Shown here: positions 55,288-64,000 of the stretch, one piece after another
Layout: every line of letters starts with the position of its first letter
How positions within the stretch are numbered: the first letter of the stretch is position 1
From: Leclercia sp. AS011
Lineage (GTDB): Bacteria; Pseudomonadota; Gammaproteobacteria; Enterobacterales; Enterobacteriaceae
DNA: 64,000 nt
Assembly: GCF_037152535.1 (NCBI RefSeq)
Contig: NZ_JBBCMA010000002.1
Coordinates: 394,358-458,357, forward strand
Reading direction: 5' to 3'
Notes under the pieces: generated by a model
What the model was told of the DNA's origin: nothing
The model's input: only the letters and a program-made list of their open reading frames with translations
Database searches by the model: none
Position numbers and translations under genes: made by a program

Positions 55288-55480
55288 TGACATAATCGCT
55301 CACCAGTAAATTCGCAGCAGCATAAGCCGCTTTTTCTCTGACCGATTCTGAAAGCGTGTCATCCGACGCCATTTCATTCAGAACTTTCAATACACAGCCC
55401 AACGCATCAGGGATGTATCCCAGATCGCCGCTGGCAATTTCCGCATACCGTTTGCGAATTAACTCACAATAATTATTCAC
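55280..55480 (-). CDS. yaeP: Small conserved protein YaeP (UPF0253)
   Basis: YaeP is a 66-residue protein of unknown function conserved in enterobacteria. The start is GTG at 55480 behind AGGAGGGG, giving [20 protein letters not shown] in place of the E. coli [12 protein letters not shown] start. An ATG 19 codons upstream is open but lacks conservation. The chain appears helical and soluble, without signal or membrane segment. Its 3' end overlaps rof, so it may have a related role with Rho, but that is inference from position only. The 198 bases between yaeP and yaeQ hold the two divergent promoters, which I could not place. Confidence 0.88.
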   Translation of the reverse strand: MNNYCELIRKRYAEIASGDLGYIPDALGCVLKVLNEMASDDTLSESVREKAAYAAANLLVSDYVNE

Positions 55481-55678
55481 ATCCCCTCCTGCCAGCGCAC
55501 TGACTTTACTGTGAGATACAATTAAGCCTACGAGCATAAACCCGGTTTAGCAAGGTGACTATACCATACTCATTTAAGCAATATCAGCAGGTTGATGTGG
55601 CAGACATTCGCGAGCCTGTAACAGCCTTTTGGCGGAGATTTCGCTACAATGCGCACCTGATTCGAAAGGAGTTCTCTC

Positions 55679-56224
55679 ATGGCGCTTAAAGCGACAATTT
55701 ACAAAGCCGCAGTCAATGTGGCGGATTTAGACCGCAATCAGTTTCTGGATGCGACCCTGACGCTGGCGCGTCATCCATCGGAAACGCAGGAGCGCATGAT
55801 GCTGCGCCTGCTGGCATGGATTAAGTATGCCAACGAGCGCCTGCAGTTTACCCGCGGGTTGAGCGCGGAAGACGAGCCGGAAGCCTGGCTGCTTAACGAC
55901 CATCTGGGGATCGATCTGTGGATTGAGCTCGGCCTGCCGGATGAACGCCGTATTAAGAAAGCCTGCACCCAGGCTGCCGAAGTGGTGCTCTTTACCTATA
56001 ACAGTCGCGCCGCGGAGATCTGGTGGCAGCAGAACAAGAATAAATGCTCACAATTCAAGAACCTGTCGGTATGGTATCTTGATGATGAACAGCTCGCTGC
56101 GCTGAGCGCCTTTGCCGGGCGTACCATGAGCCTGCAGGCGACGATTCAGGATGGCGCCATCTGGTTATCGGATGCTGAGAATAATCTGGAAATTCATCCT
56201 GAAGCCTGGCAGTCACGCTCATGA
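55679..56224 (+). CDS. yaeQ: Conserved protein YaeQ
   Basis: YaeQ is a conserved soluble protein with a PD-(D/E)XK nuclease-like fold by structure of homologues. Its function is not established, although early work proposed that it can compensate for RfaH loss. The N-terminus [20 protein letters not shown] and the middle [19 protein letters not shown] (with a D-x-E-x pattern) are typical. Length is 181 residues, as in E. coli. Its last bases overlap arfB by four, so translation is coupled. Confidence 0.94.
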   Translation: MALKATIYKAAVNVADLDRNQFLDATLTLARHPSETQERMMLRLLAWIKYANERLQFTRGLSAEDEPEAWLLNDHLGIDLWIELGLPDERRIKKACTQAAEVVLFTYNSRAAEIWWQQNKNKCSQFKNLSVWYLDDEQLAALSAFAGRTMSLQATIQDGAIWLSDAENNLEIHPEAWQSRS

Positions 56225-56643
56225 TTGTCCTGTCCCGAACTGTCAGCCTTCCAGATAATGAAGTTGAGATCACCGCGATCCGCGCGCAGGGCGCGGGTGG
56301 TCAGCATGTCAATAAAACCTCAACGGCCATTCATCTGCGCTTTGACATTCGGGCATCCAGCCTGCCAGAGTACTATAAAGAACGCCTGCTCGCCGCCAGC
56401 CATCATCTGATCACTAGCGAAGGGGTGATTATCATCAAGTCGCAGGAGTACCGCAGCCAGGATATGAACCGGGAAGCGGCGCTGGCCCGGCTGGTGGCGG
56501 TGATCCAGGCGTTAACGGCAGAGCAAAAAAGCCGTCGGGCCACCCGCCCGACCCGCGCCTCGAAAGAGCGCCGTCTGGCTTCGAAATCACAGAAATCGTC
56601 CGTCAAGGCGCTGCGCGGCAAAGTCCGCCGCCCTCAGGATTAA
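56221..56643 (+). CDS. arfB: Alternative ribosome-rescue factor B (peptidyl-tRNA hydrolase)
   Basis: ArfB (YaeJ) frees ribosomes stalled on truncated mRNAs, acting as a stop-codon-independent release factor. The catalytic GGQ motif is at residues 26-28 in [16 protein letters not shown]. The C-terminal tail is highly basic ([20 protein letters not shown], continuing [13 protein letters not shown]) and enters the empty mRNA channel. Length is 140 residues, as in E. coli. It overlaps yaeQ at ATGA; nlpE follows after 27 bases. Confidence 0.97.
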   Translation: MIVLSRTVSLPDNEVEITAIRAQGAGGQHVNKTSTAIHLRFDIRASSLPEYYKERLLAASHHLITSEGVIIIKSQEYRSQDMNREAALARLVAVIQALTAEQKSRRATRPTRASKERRLASKSQKSSVKALRGKVRRPQD

Positions 56644-56670
56644 CGGGCGGGATACGATAAGGAATACAAA

Positions 56671-57369
56671 GTGAAAACAGCGATATTTTCAGTGGTGGCA
56701 GCAAGCACGCTGTTCATCCTGATGGGGTGCCATAACCGCGCAGAGATGCAGGCGCTGGAACCAACCCAGGCAGAGGCGTTAAAACCGATGCAGCAGAGCT
56801 GGCGTGGCGTTTTGCCCTGCGCCGATTGCGAAGGCATCGAAACCTCGCTGTTTCTGGAAAAAGATGGCTCCTGGGTGATGAACCAACGCTACCAGGGGGG
56901 CAAAGCGCCTTCCTCCTTTGCCAGCTACGGCACATGGGCACGCACCGCCGATAAGCTGGTGCTGACGGATACGGCGGGTGAAAAGCGCTATTTCCGTGCC
57001 AAAGGCGAAGGACTGGAGATGCTCGACATGCAGGGCAATGCCATCGAATCACAGTTTAACTATACGCTGGCACCGGTCACCGCCGCGCTGCCGGCAACGC
57101 CAATGGCGATGCGCGGCATGTATTTCTATATGGCTGATGCAGCGATCTTCACCGACTGTGCCACCGGCAAAAAGGTGAGCGTGGCCAATAACGCTCAGCT
57201 GGAGCGGGATTACGCGGCGGCGCGCGGAAGTGATACCAAACCGGTGCTGCTCACGGTTGACGGGCACTTTACGCTGGAAGCTAACCCGGACAGCGGCGAG
57301 AGAGTGAAAACGCTGGTGCCGGATCGGAACGCCAGGTTTGAAGCAGGTAAGAACTGCGACAGCAAATAG
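56671..57369 (+). CDS. nlpE: Envelope stress lipoprotein NlpE (CutF)
   Basis: NlpE is an outer-membrane lipoprotein that signals surface attachment, lipoprotein trafficking faults and redox faults to the CpxA sensor. It begins at GTG (56671) behind AAGGA. The signal peptide ends in LMGC, with the lipid-bearing Cys20. The CxxC pair Cys50/Cys53 (LPCADCEG) lies in the N-terminal domain, and two more cysteines are in the C-terminal domain (TDCATGK and NCDSK). Length is 232 residues against 236. E. coli yaeF, which follows nlpE there, is absent; proS is convergent. Confidence 0.95.
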   Translation: MKTAIFSVVAASTLFILMGCHNRAEMQALEPTQAEALKPMQQSWRGVLPCADCEGIETSLFLEKDGSWVMNQRYQGGKAPSSFASYGTWARTADKLVLTDTAGEKRYFRAKGEGLEMLDMQGNAIESQFNYTLAPVTAALPATPMAMRGMYFYMADAAIFTDCATGKKVSVANNAQLERDYAAARGSDTKPVLLTVDGHFTLEANPDSGERVKTLVPDRNARFEAGKNCDSK

Positions 57370-57376
57370 CTGAAAT

Positions 57377-57403
57377 AAAAAACCCCGCCGGAGCAGGGTT
57401 TTT
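57377..57403. terminator. Bidirectional terminator between nlpE and proS
   Basis: AAAAACCC...GGGTTTTT forms a stem with an inner GC/GC pair and a CGGA loop, and has A and T tracts on both sides. It serves both convergent genes: seven bases after nlpE and seven before the proS stop. Confidence 0.8.
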
Positions 57404-57409
57404 TGTGGC

Positions 57410-59128
57410 TTAGCCCTTGATGGCTTTCACCAGGTAATCCAGCACGTCACCGGTTTTGAGCATCTGCTTCTCGCCGTTACGACGATACTTGTACTCAATC
57501 TCTTCGTTATCGAGGTTACGATCGCCAATGACCACGGTGTGCGGAATACCGATCAGTTCCATATCAGCAAACATCACGCCTGGACGCTCTTTACGATCGT
57601 CCATCAGCACTTCGATACCCTGGGCACGCAGCTCGCTGTACAGCTTCTCGGCCAGCTCCTGCACGCGGTAGGACTTGTGCATGTTCATTGGCAGGATCGC
57701 CACCTGGAACGGTGCAATGTTATCCGGCCAGACGATACCGCGCTCGTCGTAGTTCTGCTCAATAGCCGCAGCAACCACACGCGTAACCCCAATACCGTAG
57801 CAGCCCATGGTCAGAACCTGGTTACGGCCATCTTCACCCTGAACGGCAGCGTTCATCGCGCGGGAGTATTTATCACCCAGCTGGAAGATGTGACCGACTT
57901 CGATACCGCGTTTGATCATCAGGGTGCCTACGCCGTCCGGGCTTGGATCGCCTGCCACCACGTTACGAATATCAGCCACTTCTGGTGTCGCCACATCGCG
58001 ATCCCAGTTGATGCCGAAGTAATGTTTGCCGTCGATGTTCGCGCCAGCGGAGAAGTCGCTCATCGCGGCTACCGTACGGTCAACCACAACAGGGATTGGC
58101 ATATTCACTGGACCCAGAGAGCCAGGACCGGCATTCACGACGGCACGAATTTCTGCTTCCGTTGCGAACGTTAATGGGCTGGCAACCTGCGGCAGCTTCT
58201 CTGCTTTCACTTCGTTCAGCTCGTGATCGCCACGCACCAGCAGGGCAACCAGCGGGAATGCGCTGCCTTCGGTAGATTTTACCAGCAGCGTTTTTACCGT
58301 TTTTTCGATCGGCAGATTGAACTGCTCAACCAGCTCGGCGATGGTTTTCGCGTTTGGTGTATCAACCAGCGTCATCTCAACAGTGGCTGCTGCACGAGGT
58401 TCTTTTGGCGCCAGCGCTTCTGCAAACTCGATGTTAGCGGCGTAGTCTGAGGAGTCAGAGAAGATCACATCGTCTTCGCCGCTCTGTGCCAGCACCTGGA
58501 ATTCATGAGATGCGCTACCGCCGATAGAGCCGGTATCAGCCTGTACAGCACGGAAATCCAGACCCATGCGGGAAAAGATTTTGCTGTATGCCTCATACAT
58601 CTTGTCATAGGTCTCTTGCAGTGATTCCTGAGAAGTATGGAAAGAGTAGGCATCTTTCATCAGGAATTCACGGGAACGCATCACGCCAAAACGCGGGCGC
58701 ACTTCGTCGCGGAATTTGGTCTGGATCTGGAAGAAGTTCAGCGGCAATTGCTTGTATGAGCTCAGCTCATTACGGATCAGGTCGGTAATCACTTCTTCAT
58801 GCGTTGGGCCGAGAACAAATGGACGATCGCCACGGTCGGCAATACGCAGCAGTTCCGGACCATACTGCTCCCAGCGTCCACTCTCCTGCCAAAGTTCAGA
58901 GGGCTGAACTACCGGCATTAACACCTCGATAGCACCGGCGTTATTCATCTCTTCACGCACGATGTTTTCGACTTTTTTCAGAACGCGCACGCCGGTCGGC
59001 AACCAGGTATACAACCCTGAGGCCAGCTTGCGGATCATCCCGGCGCGCAGCATCAGCTGGTGGCTGATGACTTCGGCGTCGGCAGGTGTCTCCTTCAGTG
59101 TGGAGAGCAGATATTGGCTAGTACGCAT
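57410..59128 (-). CDS. proS: Prolyl-tRNA synthetase
   Basis: ProS charges tRNA(Pro). This is the bacterial class II form with an editing (INS) domain. Motif 2 and motif 3 of class II synthetases are visible ([25 protein letters not shown] region, and [16 protein letters not shown]). The insertion between them, about residues 224-407, has the Ala-tRNA(Pro) editing lysine region. An anticodon-binding domain ends the chain. The length of 572 equals E. coli. It is the first of a minus-strand set, with trmO upstream by 111 bases. Confidence 0.97.
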   Translation of the reverse strand: MRTSQYLLSTLKETPADAEVISHQLMLRAGMIRKLASGLYTWLPTGVRVLKKVENIVREEMNNAGAIEVLMPVVQPSELWQESGRWEQYGPELLRIADRGDRPFVLGPTHEEVITDLIRNELSSYKQLPLNFFQIQTKFRDEVRPRFGVMRSREFLMKDAYSFHTSQESLQETYDKMYEAYSKIFSRMGLDFRAVQADTGSIGGSASHEFQVLAQSGEDDVIFSDSSDYAANIEFAEALAPKEPRAAATVEMTLVDTPNAKTIAELVEQFNLPIEKTVKTLLVKSTEGSAFPLVALLVRGDHELNEVKAEKLPQVASPLTFATEAEIRAVVNAGPGSLGPVNMPIPVVVDRTVAAMSDFSAGANIDGKHYFGINWDRDVATPEVADIRNVVAGDPSPDGVGTLMIKRGIEVGHIFQLGDKYSRAMNAAVQGEDGRNQVLTMGCYGIGVTRVVAAAIEQNYDERGIVWPDNIAPFQVAILPMNMHKSYRVQELAEKLYSELRAQGIEVLMDDRKERPGVMFADMELIGIPHTVVIGDRNLDNEEIEYKYRRNGEKQMLKTGDVLDYLVKAIKG

Positions 59129-59239
59129 GTTGTTACGGTTCCATTTCGACGATTGGAACAGGCTGACCGGCAGCCTGACACAAAAAAAGTGGTTTAGTTT
59201 ACCAGTGTGGCAATGATGCCAAAAGAGAAGAGAATAAAA

Positions 59240-59947
59240 TTACTGCGGCTCAAGGGCAAACACTTCGAAACCCGCAGAAGTGACGCGCCAGCGAACGTTA
59301 AAATCCAGCAGCAGAACGGCGTAAGTTTTCCCGGTCCCTTCCTCTTTTCGGTAGGCCGGACGGGGATCCTGCGCCAGCACCTCGACGATAAAATCCCGCA
59401 GGCGAGGGTAGCGCTTTTCCAGCTCGATTAAGCGGGGAGCCAGTTCGTCGGAAAAGTAAACGGGCATATCCGCCAGCGGGGCCTGCTGGGCGTAGCTGGC
59501 ACGCGCATCCGGTACCGCTTCGGCAAAGGGCAGATAGGGTTTGATATCCACCACCGGCGTGCCATCGACCAGATCCAGACTGCCAAGCTCGAGGATCACC
59601 TGATCTTTCTGACAACGAATGCCTTTCAGCTCAACGAGTGACATCCCGACAGGGTTAGGGCGGAAGGTCGAGCGTGTGGCAAACACCCCCATCCTGGCAT
59701 TACCGCCGAGACGAGGTGGACGCACGGTAGGCCGCCAGCCGCCCTCCATGGTCTGATGAAAGATAAACAGCACCCACAGGTGGCTAAAGGCTTCCAGTCC
59801 GCGCACGGCATCGGCCTGATTATAGGGAGCAAGCAAGTGAAGTTCGCCGCCACCGCTTTTTACCAGCCCTGGCTGGCGTGGCACGGCAAACTTCTCTTTA
59901 TAGGGCGAGCGGATAACGCCTATCTGCTCGAACTGGAATGCACTCAT
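59240..59947 (-). CDS. trmO: tRNA (adenine(37)-N6)-methyltransferase TrmO
   Basis: TrmO (TsaA, YaeB) uses SAM to methylate the t6A at position 37 in tRNA(Thr), giving m6t6A. It belongs to the UPF0066 single-sheet barrel methyltransferases. Conserved stretches are IGVIRSPYKEKFAVPRQPGL near the N-terminus, LWVLFIFHQTMEGGWRPTVRPPRLGG in the first half (split at the TM), and the ATRSTFRPNPVGMSLVEL motif. Length is 235 residues, as in E. coli. It starts within the rcsF 3' end, with four bases of overlap, indicating a coupled pair. Confidence 0.95.
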   Translation of the reverse strand: MSAFQFEQIGVIRSPYKEKFAVPRQPGLVKSGGGELHLLAPYNQADAVRGLEAFSHLWVLFIFHQTMEGGWRPTVRPPRLGGNARMGVFATRSTFRPNPVGMSLVELKGIRCQKDQVILELGSLDLVDGTPVVDIKPYLPFAEAVPDARASYAQQAPLADMPVYFSDELAPRLIELEKRYPRLRDFIVEVLAQDPRPAYRKEEGTGKTYAVLLLDFNVRWRVTSAGFEVFALEPQ

Positions 59948-60348
59948 TTTGCCGAGACGTTAAGGGCAGAACCCACGCAAACGGCCTGACGGTAGCAGCC
60001 TGGCGTGCCGCTGGTCACTTCGCAGCTGTGCAGCAGAACCGCATTGGCCTTCATTTTGGAAGCATTGACCTGCATGCGTTTACGCGCAGTCGGGATATTT
60101 GGAGGAGAGTCCTGATTGGTAGCCTGGCAGGAGTCGCCGGAGACTTCACCCAGATCGCGGAACGGTTTACCCACTAAGGCTTCTGCGCTGGTGTAGATTT
60201 TGACGGGCGCAGGGCGTGGCGCTTTTGGCTTTTCAGGTTCCACTTTAGGCGGGGTTGCTGTGCTTTTAACAGGTTCAACAGGAGATCTGCTTAGCATAGA
60301 ACAGCCGCTCAGCATCAGTGCTAAAAGACAGATCGGTAAAGCACGCAT
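59944..60348 (-). CDS. rcsF: Outer membrane lipoprotein RcsF, Rcs stress sensor
   Basis: RcsF detects damage in lipopolysaccharide and peptidoglycan and signals through IgaA to the Rcs phosphorelay. The signal peptide ends LMLSGC, with the lipidated Cys16. A proline-rich linker (PPKVEPEKPKAPRPAPV) follows. The folded domain has four cysteines (DSCQ, HSCEV, GCYR and VCVG) for two disulfides. The ATG at 60348 follows GAGG and gives 134 residues as in E. coli; 21 open codons upstream are not coding. Its 3' end overlaps trmO. Confidence 0.96.
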   Translation of the reverse strand: MRALPICLLALMLSGCSMLSRSPVEPVKSTATPPKVEPEKPKAPRPAPVKIYTSAEALVGKPFRDLGEVSGDSCQATNQDSPPNIPTARKRMQVNASKMKANAVLLHSCEVTSGTPGCYRQAVCVGSALNVSAK

Positions 60349-60411
60349 AATATTTCCTCTATGAATAATCAAATCGTCAGATATTGAATCAGTTGCCTGC
60401 ATAAATGACAA

Positions 60412-60429
60412 GACGGGCTTTCGCCCGTC
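60412..60429 (-). terminator. Hairpin after metQ
   Basis: GACGGGC and GCCCGTC form a perfect 7-bp stem with a four-base loop, 27 bases after the metQ stop. Read on the minus strand it is followed by TTGTCATTT, a weak T tract. Confidence 0.6.
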
Positions 60430-60455
60430 ATGAATGATATTACACAGAGGTCAGA

Positions 60456-61271
60456 TTACCAGCCTTTAACTGCTCCGCCGTTAAAGACTTTGTTCGCTTC
60501 CTGGTAAACTTCGTCAGACTGGTAAGCCTGAACGAATTTCTTCACGTTCTCTGCGTCTTTATTATCTTCGCGGGTCACGATCAGGTTAACGTACGGGGAG
60601 TCTTTATCTTCAACGAAGATGCCGTCTTTCGCTGGGGTCAGGTTGATCTGGCTGGCGTAAGTGGTGTTGATAACCGCCAGGGCGATCTGCGCATCATCCA
60701 GAGAGCGTGGCAGCTGCGGTGCTTCCAGCTCAACAATTTTCAGGTTTTTTGGGTTCTCGGTAACGTCCAGAACGGTCGGCAGCAGGCCAACGCCGTCTTT
60801 CAGTTTGATCAGGCCCACTTTCTGCAACAGCAGCAGGGAACGGCCGAGGTTAGTTGGATCGTTCGGTACTGCTACCTGAGAACCGTCCTGCAGCTCCTCT
60901 AACGATTTGATCTTTTTAGAGTAGCCCGCGATTGGGTATACGAAGGTATTGCCTGCCGCAACCAGCTTGTAGCCGCGATCCTTGATCTGCTGATCCAGGT
61001 ACGGTTTGTGCTGGAAGGCGTTAGCATCGATATCGCCTTTGCTCAGCGCTTCGTTCGGCAGAACGTAATCGTTGAAGGTCACCAGCTCGACGTCGAGGCC
61101 ATATTTCTCTTTCGCCACTTTGGCTGCCGTCTCGGCAACCTGCTGTTCCGCACCGACGATAACGCCCACTTTGATGTGGTTTGGATCTTTTTCATCCTGA
61201 CCGCAGCCTACCAGTGCCAGAGAGCCGATCAGCGCGCCTACCGCAGCAAAGGTCTTCAATTTAAACGCCAT
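60456..61271 (-). CDS. metQ: Methionine-binding lipoprotein MetQ
   Basis: MetQ is the periplasmic substrate-binding lipoprotein of the MetNIQ importer for L- and D-methionine. The signal peptide ends SLALVGC, with Cys23 as the lipid site. The mature part is a NLPA-type binding protein with ILVxxGxEQQ-type start (VGVIVGAEQQVAETAAKVA). Length is 271 residues, as in E. coli. It is the last gene of the metNIQ operon, 39 bases after metI. Confidence 0.97.
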   Translation of the reverse strand: MAFKLKTFAAVGALIGSLALVGCGQDEKDPNHIKVGVIVGAEQQVAETAAKVAKEKYGLDVELVTFNDYVLPNEALSKGDIDANAFQHKPYLDQQIKDRGYKLVAAGNTFVYPIAGYSKKIKSLEELQDGSQVAVPNDPTNLGRSLLLLQKVGLIKLKDGVGLLPTVLDVTENPKNLKIVELEAPQLPRSLDDAQIALAVINTTYASQINLTPAKDGIFVEDKDSPYVNLIVTREDNKDAENVKKFVQAYQSDEVYQEANKVFNGGAVKGW

Positions 61272-61310
61272 GTTCTTATCCTTAACTCGTCGAGTTTGTG
61301 TTGTGTAACG

Positions 61311-61964
61311 TTATTTGTGCGTAACAGCCCGGACGATGCGATCGCCAGAGAATTGAATGAGGTAAACCAGCACAACCAGCAGAACCAGTACGGTATTCAT
61401 GACGGTGGCATTGTAGCCAATGTAGCCGTACTGATAACCGATCTGACCCAGACCGCCGGCACCGACAGCACCACCCATCGCAGAGTAACCCACCAGGGTA
61501 ATCAGCGTGATGGTCGCGGCATTGACCAGACCTGGCAGGGCTTCTGGCAGTAAGATTTTGCGCACGATCTGCATCGGCGTCGCACCCATGGCGCGTGATG
61601 CTTCAATCAGACCCGATGGGATCTCTAACAGCGCGTTCTCAACCATACGGGCAATAAAGGGCGCAGCCCCTACGGTAAGCGGAACAATCGCCGCCTGCAG
61701 GCCGATGGAGGTTCCAACAATAACGCGGGTGAATGGAATCATCCATACCAACAGAATAATGAAGGGAATGGAACGGAAGATGTTCACCAGCGCAGAGAGC
61801 GTGCGATACAGCTTCGCATTCTCAATAATTTGTCCCGGGCGGGTGACATACAGCAGCACGCCCACCGGCAGGCCAATGACAAACCCGAAAAAGCCGGATA
61901 CGAAGGTCATCGCCAGCGTTTCCCATACGCCGCGCGCCAGCAACCACATCATTGCCTCAGACAT
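61311..61964 (-). CDS. metI: Methionine ABC transporter permease MetI
   Basis: MetI forms the homodimeric membrane channel of the methionine importer. About five membrane segments are visible. The EAA-type loop that contacts MetN reads [27 protein letters not shown]. Length is 217 residues, as in E. coli. The start overlaps the metN 3' end by eight bases, so the two are translated together. Confidence 0.97.
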   Translation of the reverse strand: MSEAMMWLLARGVWETLAMTFVSGFFGFVIGLPVGVLLYVTRPGQIIENAKLYRTLSALVNIFRSIPFIILLVWMIPFTRVIVGTSIGLQAAIVPLTVGAAPFIARMVENALLEIPSGLIEASRAMGATPMQIVRKILLPEALPGLVNAATITLITLVGYSAMGGAVGAGGLGQIGYQYGYIGYNATVMNTVLVLLVVLVYLIQFSGDRIVRAVTHK

Positions 61965-62988
61965 AACCCAGTACCTCTACTTTTACATGATGCTCTTGCA
62001 GCCAGGCGATAGCCGCCTGGGTATCCTGTTGCGTGCCGTGCATTTCGGTCAGCATGATGCCGAACTTCACGCCACCGGCGTAATCCATCTGCGCGCTAAT
62101 AATGTTGTTGTTAACGTTGAAACGACGGGCGGTTTCAGACAGTAGCGGGGCATCCACTGACTTGCCGGTAAACTCCATCCGCAGCATTGGAACGCTGTTG
62201 GCTTCTGGTTGCACTTTTAAACGTGCCAGATAGTCTTCCGGAATGTCCAGATGCAGGGTGGCCTGAATAAACTGCTGCGCCAGTGGTGTTTTCGGATGTG
62301 AGAACACTTCACTTACGGTGTCTTGTTCAATCAATTCACCCTGACTGATCACCGCCACGCAGTCGCAGATGCGTTTAACCACGTCCATCTCATGCGTAAT
62401 AAGGAGGATGGTCAGTCCCAGTCGACGGTTGATGTCTTTTAACAGTTCCAGAATGGAGCGGGTGGTTGCAGGATCCAGGGCGCTGGTGGCTTCGTCACAG
62501 AGCAGCACTTTTGGGTTGCTGGCCAGCGCTCGCGCAATGGCCACGCGCTGTTTTTGGCCGCCGGATAAATTTGCCGGATAGATATCATGCTTATCGCTCA
62601 GGCCGACCAGCTCCAGCAGCTCGGTAACGCGACGTTTGATTTCCTCTTTAGGCGTGTTGTCCAGCTCCAGCGGCAGGGCGACGTTGCCAAACACGGTACG
62701 CGAGGAGAGCAGGTTGAAGTGCTGGAAGATCATGCCAATCTGGCGGCGAGCTTTGGTTAAATCCGATTCAGAAAGCGTTGTCAGCTCCTGGCCATCAACC
62801 TGAACCTGACCTTCGGTAGGACGCTCGAGCAAGTTAACGCAACGGATGAGCGTACTTTTACCTGCACCTGAGGCGCCAATGACGCCATAAATTTGTCCAG
62901 CCGGAACATGCAGGCTAACGTTGTTCAACGCCTGAATGGTACGGTTCCCTTGCTGGAACACTTTGGTGATATTCGAAAGTTTAATCAT
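61957..62988 (-). CDS. metN: Methionine ABC transporter ATP-binding protein MetN
   Basis: MetN is the ATPase of the methionine importer. The Walker [10 protein letters not shown] is near residues 38-46, and the signature LSGGQKQR and Walker [12 protein letters not shown] follow. The C-terminal NIL/ACT-like domain (from about residue 265) binds methionine and gives trans-inhibition. Length is 343 residues, as in E. coli. It is the first gene of the operon, with a perfect MetJ core about 93 bases upstream. Confidence 0.97.
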   Translation of the reverse strand: MIKLSNITKVFQQGNRTIQALNNVSLHVPAGQIYGVIGASGAGKSTLIRCVNLLERPTEGQVQVDGQELTTLSESDLTKARRQIGMIFQHFNLLSSRTVFGNVALPLELDNTPKEEIKRRVTELLELVGLSDKHDIYPANLSGGQKQRVAIARALASNPKVLLCDEATSALDPATTRSILELLKDINRRLGLTILLITHEMDVVKRICDCVAVISQGELIEQDTVSEVFSHPKTPLAQQFIQATLHLDIPEDYLARLKVQPEANSVPMLRMEFTGKSVDAPLLSETARRFNVNNNIISAQMDYAGGVKFGIMLTEMHGTQQDTQAAIAWLQEHHVKVEVLGYV

Positions 62989-63064
62989 TAGATTATTTTT
63001 ATCGTATGTAAGTTAGCCGTGGCATTTTCTGCTGCCTTGTACGGGCGATGACCGTCAACAAAAC

Positions 63065-63096
63065 GGATGTTAAGGCATCCAGACGTCTAAATCAAT
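63065..63096 (-). promoter_or_regulatory. MetJ box of metNIQ
   Basis: AGACGTCT at 63081-63088 is the exact MetJ consensus octamer. The adjoining octamers (AGGCATCC and GGATGTTA on one side) match only partly, which is usual for tandem MetJ sites. MetJ with SAM represses metNIQ in E. coli. Confidence 0.8.
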
Positions 63097-63175
63097 CCAA
63101 CTCTGCGCGATGAGCACTTTATTGCGCGGTGATTCATGAGATACTAGCCGGACATCCCTTTTCAGGAGCAAACCG

Positions 63176-63742
63176 GTGGCAAAATCAGTACCCGCAATTT
63201 TTCTCGATCGTGATGGCACGATTAATGTCGATCATGGCTACGTGCATGAGATAGACGAATTCGAATTCATCGATGGCGTGATAGATGCCATGCGTGAATT
63301 AAAAGAGATGGGTTTTGCGCTGGTGGTGGTAACCAACCAGTCAGGTATCGCGCGCGGTAAATTCACCGAAGCACAGTTTGAAACCTTAACCGAATGGATG
63401 GACTGGTCGCTGGCCGATCGTGGTGTTGACCTGGACGGTATCTATTATTGTCCTCATCACCCGCAGGGCACTGTAGAAGAGTATCGTCAGACCTGTGATT
63501 GTCGTAAACCGCATCCGGGCATGTTCATCTCGGCACAAGAGTTCCTTCATATAGATATGAGCGCTTCCTATATGGTGGGTGACAAACTGGAAGATATGCA
63601 GGCAGCTGCCGCGGCAGGTGTAGGGCATAAAATTCTGGTGCGTACCGGCAAACCCGTCACGCCAGAAGCAGAAAATGCAGCGGATTGGGTGATTAATAGC
63701 CTGGTGGCGCTACCGGAAACCATCAAAAAGCAGCAAAAATAG
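63176..63742 (+). CDS. gmhB: D-glycero-beta-D-manno-heptose 1,7-bisphosphate 7-phosphatase
   Basis: GmhB removes the 7-phosphate from heptose bisphosphate in the pathway to ADP-heptose for the LPS inner core. It is a HAD phosphatase: FLDRDGTIN at residues 9-17 holds nucleophile Asp11 and acid Asp13, TNQSG is motif II, and KPHPGM and GDKLEDM are motifs III/IV. A zinc site is made by CPHHPQG and CDCRKP. Start is GTG at 63176 behind AGGAG; length is 188 against 191 in E. coli. The rRNA promoters follow directly with no obvious terminator. Confidence 0.96.
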   Translation: MAKSVPAIFLDRDGTINVDHGYVHEIDEFEFIDGVIDAMRELKEMGFALVVVTNQSGIARGKFTEAQFETLTEWMDWSLADRGVDLDGIYYCPHHPQGTVEEYRQTCDCRKPHPGMFISAQEFLHIDMSASYMVGDKLEDMQAAAAAGVGHKILVRTGKPVTPEAENAADWVINSLVALPETIKKQQK

Positions 63743-63791
63743 ACGTTGTGGCGAAAAGGTGAGCGGTTGAAATAAAATTGTCGTTTTCCGC

Positions 63792-63819
63792 TTGTCACTG
63801 TCAGAGAACTCCCTATAAT
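63792..63819 (+). promoter_or_regulatory. rRNA operon promoter P1
   Basis: TTGTCA (63792-63797) and TATAAT (63814-63819) are 16 bases apart, followed by the GCGCCTCC discriminator typical of rrn P1 promoters. An AT-rich stretch (GAAATAAAATTGTCG and on) upstream has the look of an UP element. This promoter type is strongly growth-rate controlled and ppGpp/DksA sensitive. Confidence 0.9.
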
Positions 63820-63841
63820 GCGCCTCCATCGACACGGCGGA

Positions 63842-63857
63842 TGTGAATCACTTCACA
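63842..63857 (+). promoter_or_regulatory. CRP-like site between rrn P1 and P2
   Basis: TGTGA-N6-TCACA is a perfect match to the core CRP (cAMP receptor protein) half sites, within the transcribed region from P1 and upstream of P2. I infer a possible binding site; no function is known from this sequence alone. Confidence 0.35.
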
Positions 63858-63900
63858 CAAACAGCCGGGCCGGTTGAAGAGAAAAGCGCGAAATAATCGC

Positions 63901-63928
63901 TTGACTCTGAAAGAGGAAAGCGTATTAT
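63901..63928 (+). promoter_or_regulatory. rRNA operon promoter P2
   Basis: TTGACT (63901-63906) and TATTAT (63923-63928) are 16 bases apart and followed by ACGCCACC. The position about 110 bases behind P1 is that of rrn P2. Confidence 0.88.
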
Positions 63929-63938
63929 ACGCCACCTC

Positions 63939-64000
63939 GCAACGGTGAGCGAAAGCCGCGTTGCACTGCTCTTTAACAATTTATCAGACAATCTGTGTGG
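63939..64000 (+). other. rRNA leader with boxB hairpin and boxA antitermination site
   Basis: GCAACG (63939-63944) and CGTTGC (63959-63964) form the boxB-type stem. TGCTCTTTAACAA (63967-63979) is the boxA sequence, where NusB/NusE load for antitermination. The conserved leader TATCAGACAATCTGTGTGG runs to the window end. By gene order this is rrnH in E. coli; the 16S gene itself lies outside. Confidence 0.9.

Overview
The window is a stretch of ordinary core chromosome from a member of the Enterobacteriaceae. Proteins are close, residue by residue, to the Escherichia coli families as I remember them, and gene order follows the E. coli folK-to-rrnH segment. Differences such as an Enterobacter/Leclercia/Lelliottia/Citrobacter-like GC-rich third-codon style and the absence of yaeI and yaeF argue against E. 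coli itself. I cannot name the species. I see no prophage, insertion sequence, CRISPR array, integron or defence island, and I did not find a new multi-gene system. What is of interest is mostly small-scale: start codons, RNA hairpins, operators and repeats.

Layout. (1) 19-4786, minus strand: folK, pcnB, gluQRS, dksA, sfsA, thpR (folate, RNA polyadenylation, tRNA modification, stringent response). (2) 4860-16190, plus: hrpB, mrcB (PBP1b), then the Fur-type ferric hydroxamate uptake operon fhuA-fhuC-fhuD-fhuB, with a hairpin terminator between fhuA and fhuC. (3) 16197-26301: hemL (-), clcA (+), erpA (+), the minus-strand operon mtnN-btuF-yadS, then dgt, degP with a sigmaE-like promoter, and cdaR (+), with several REP/BIME repeats between genes. 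(4) 26315-31203, minus: map, glnD, dapD, yaeH. (5) 31325-50961, plus: a large translation, membrane and replication cluster: rpsB (with structured S2 leader), tsf, pyrH, frr, dxr, uppS, cdsA, rseP, bamA, skp, lpxD, fabZ, lpxA, lpxB, rnhB, dnaE, accA. (6) 51062-57369: ldcC, yaeR, tilS (+), rof and yaeP (-), yaeQ, arfB, nlpE (+). (7) 57410-62988, minus: proS, trmO, rcsF and the methionine ABC importer metNIQ under a MetJ box. (8) 63176-64000: gmhB, then the tandem P1/P2 promoters and boxB/boxA leader of a ribosomal RNA operon whose 16S gene lies beyond the window end.

How the genes work together. Region 5 couples translation factors (S2, EF-Ts, RRF), isoprenoid carrier synthesis (Dxr, UppS), phospholipid synthesis (CdsA), outer-membrane protein assembly (RseP, BamA, Skp) and lipid A synthesis (LpxD/A/B with FabZ at the fatty acid branch point). 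Envelope stress surveillance is represented by DegP, RseP, NlpE and RcsF. Many genes here use GTG or TTG starts, and pcnB keeps the rare AUU start known from E. coli; I corrected starts accordingly.

All family assignments rest on motif reading and recall of family sequences, not on searches. Promoters, hairpins and operators are pattern matches only.
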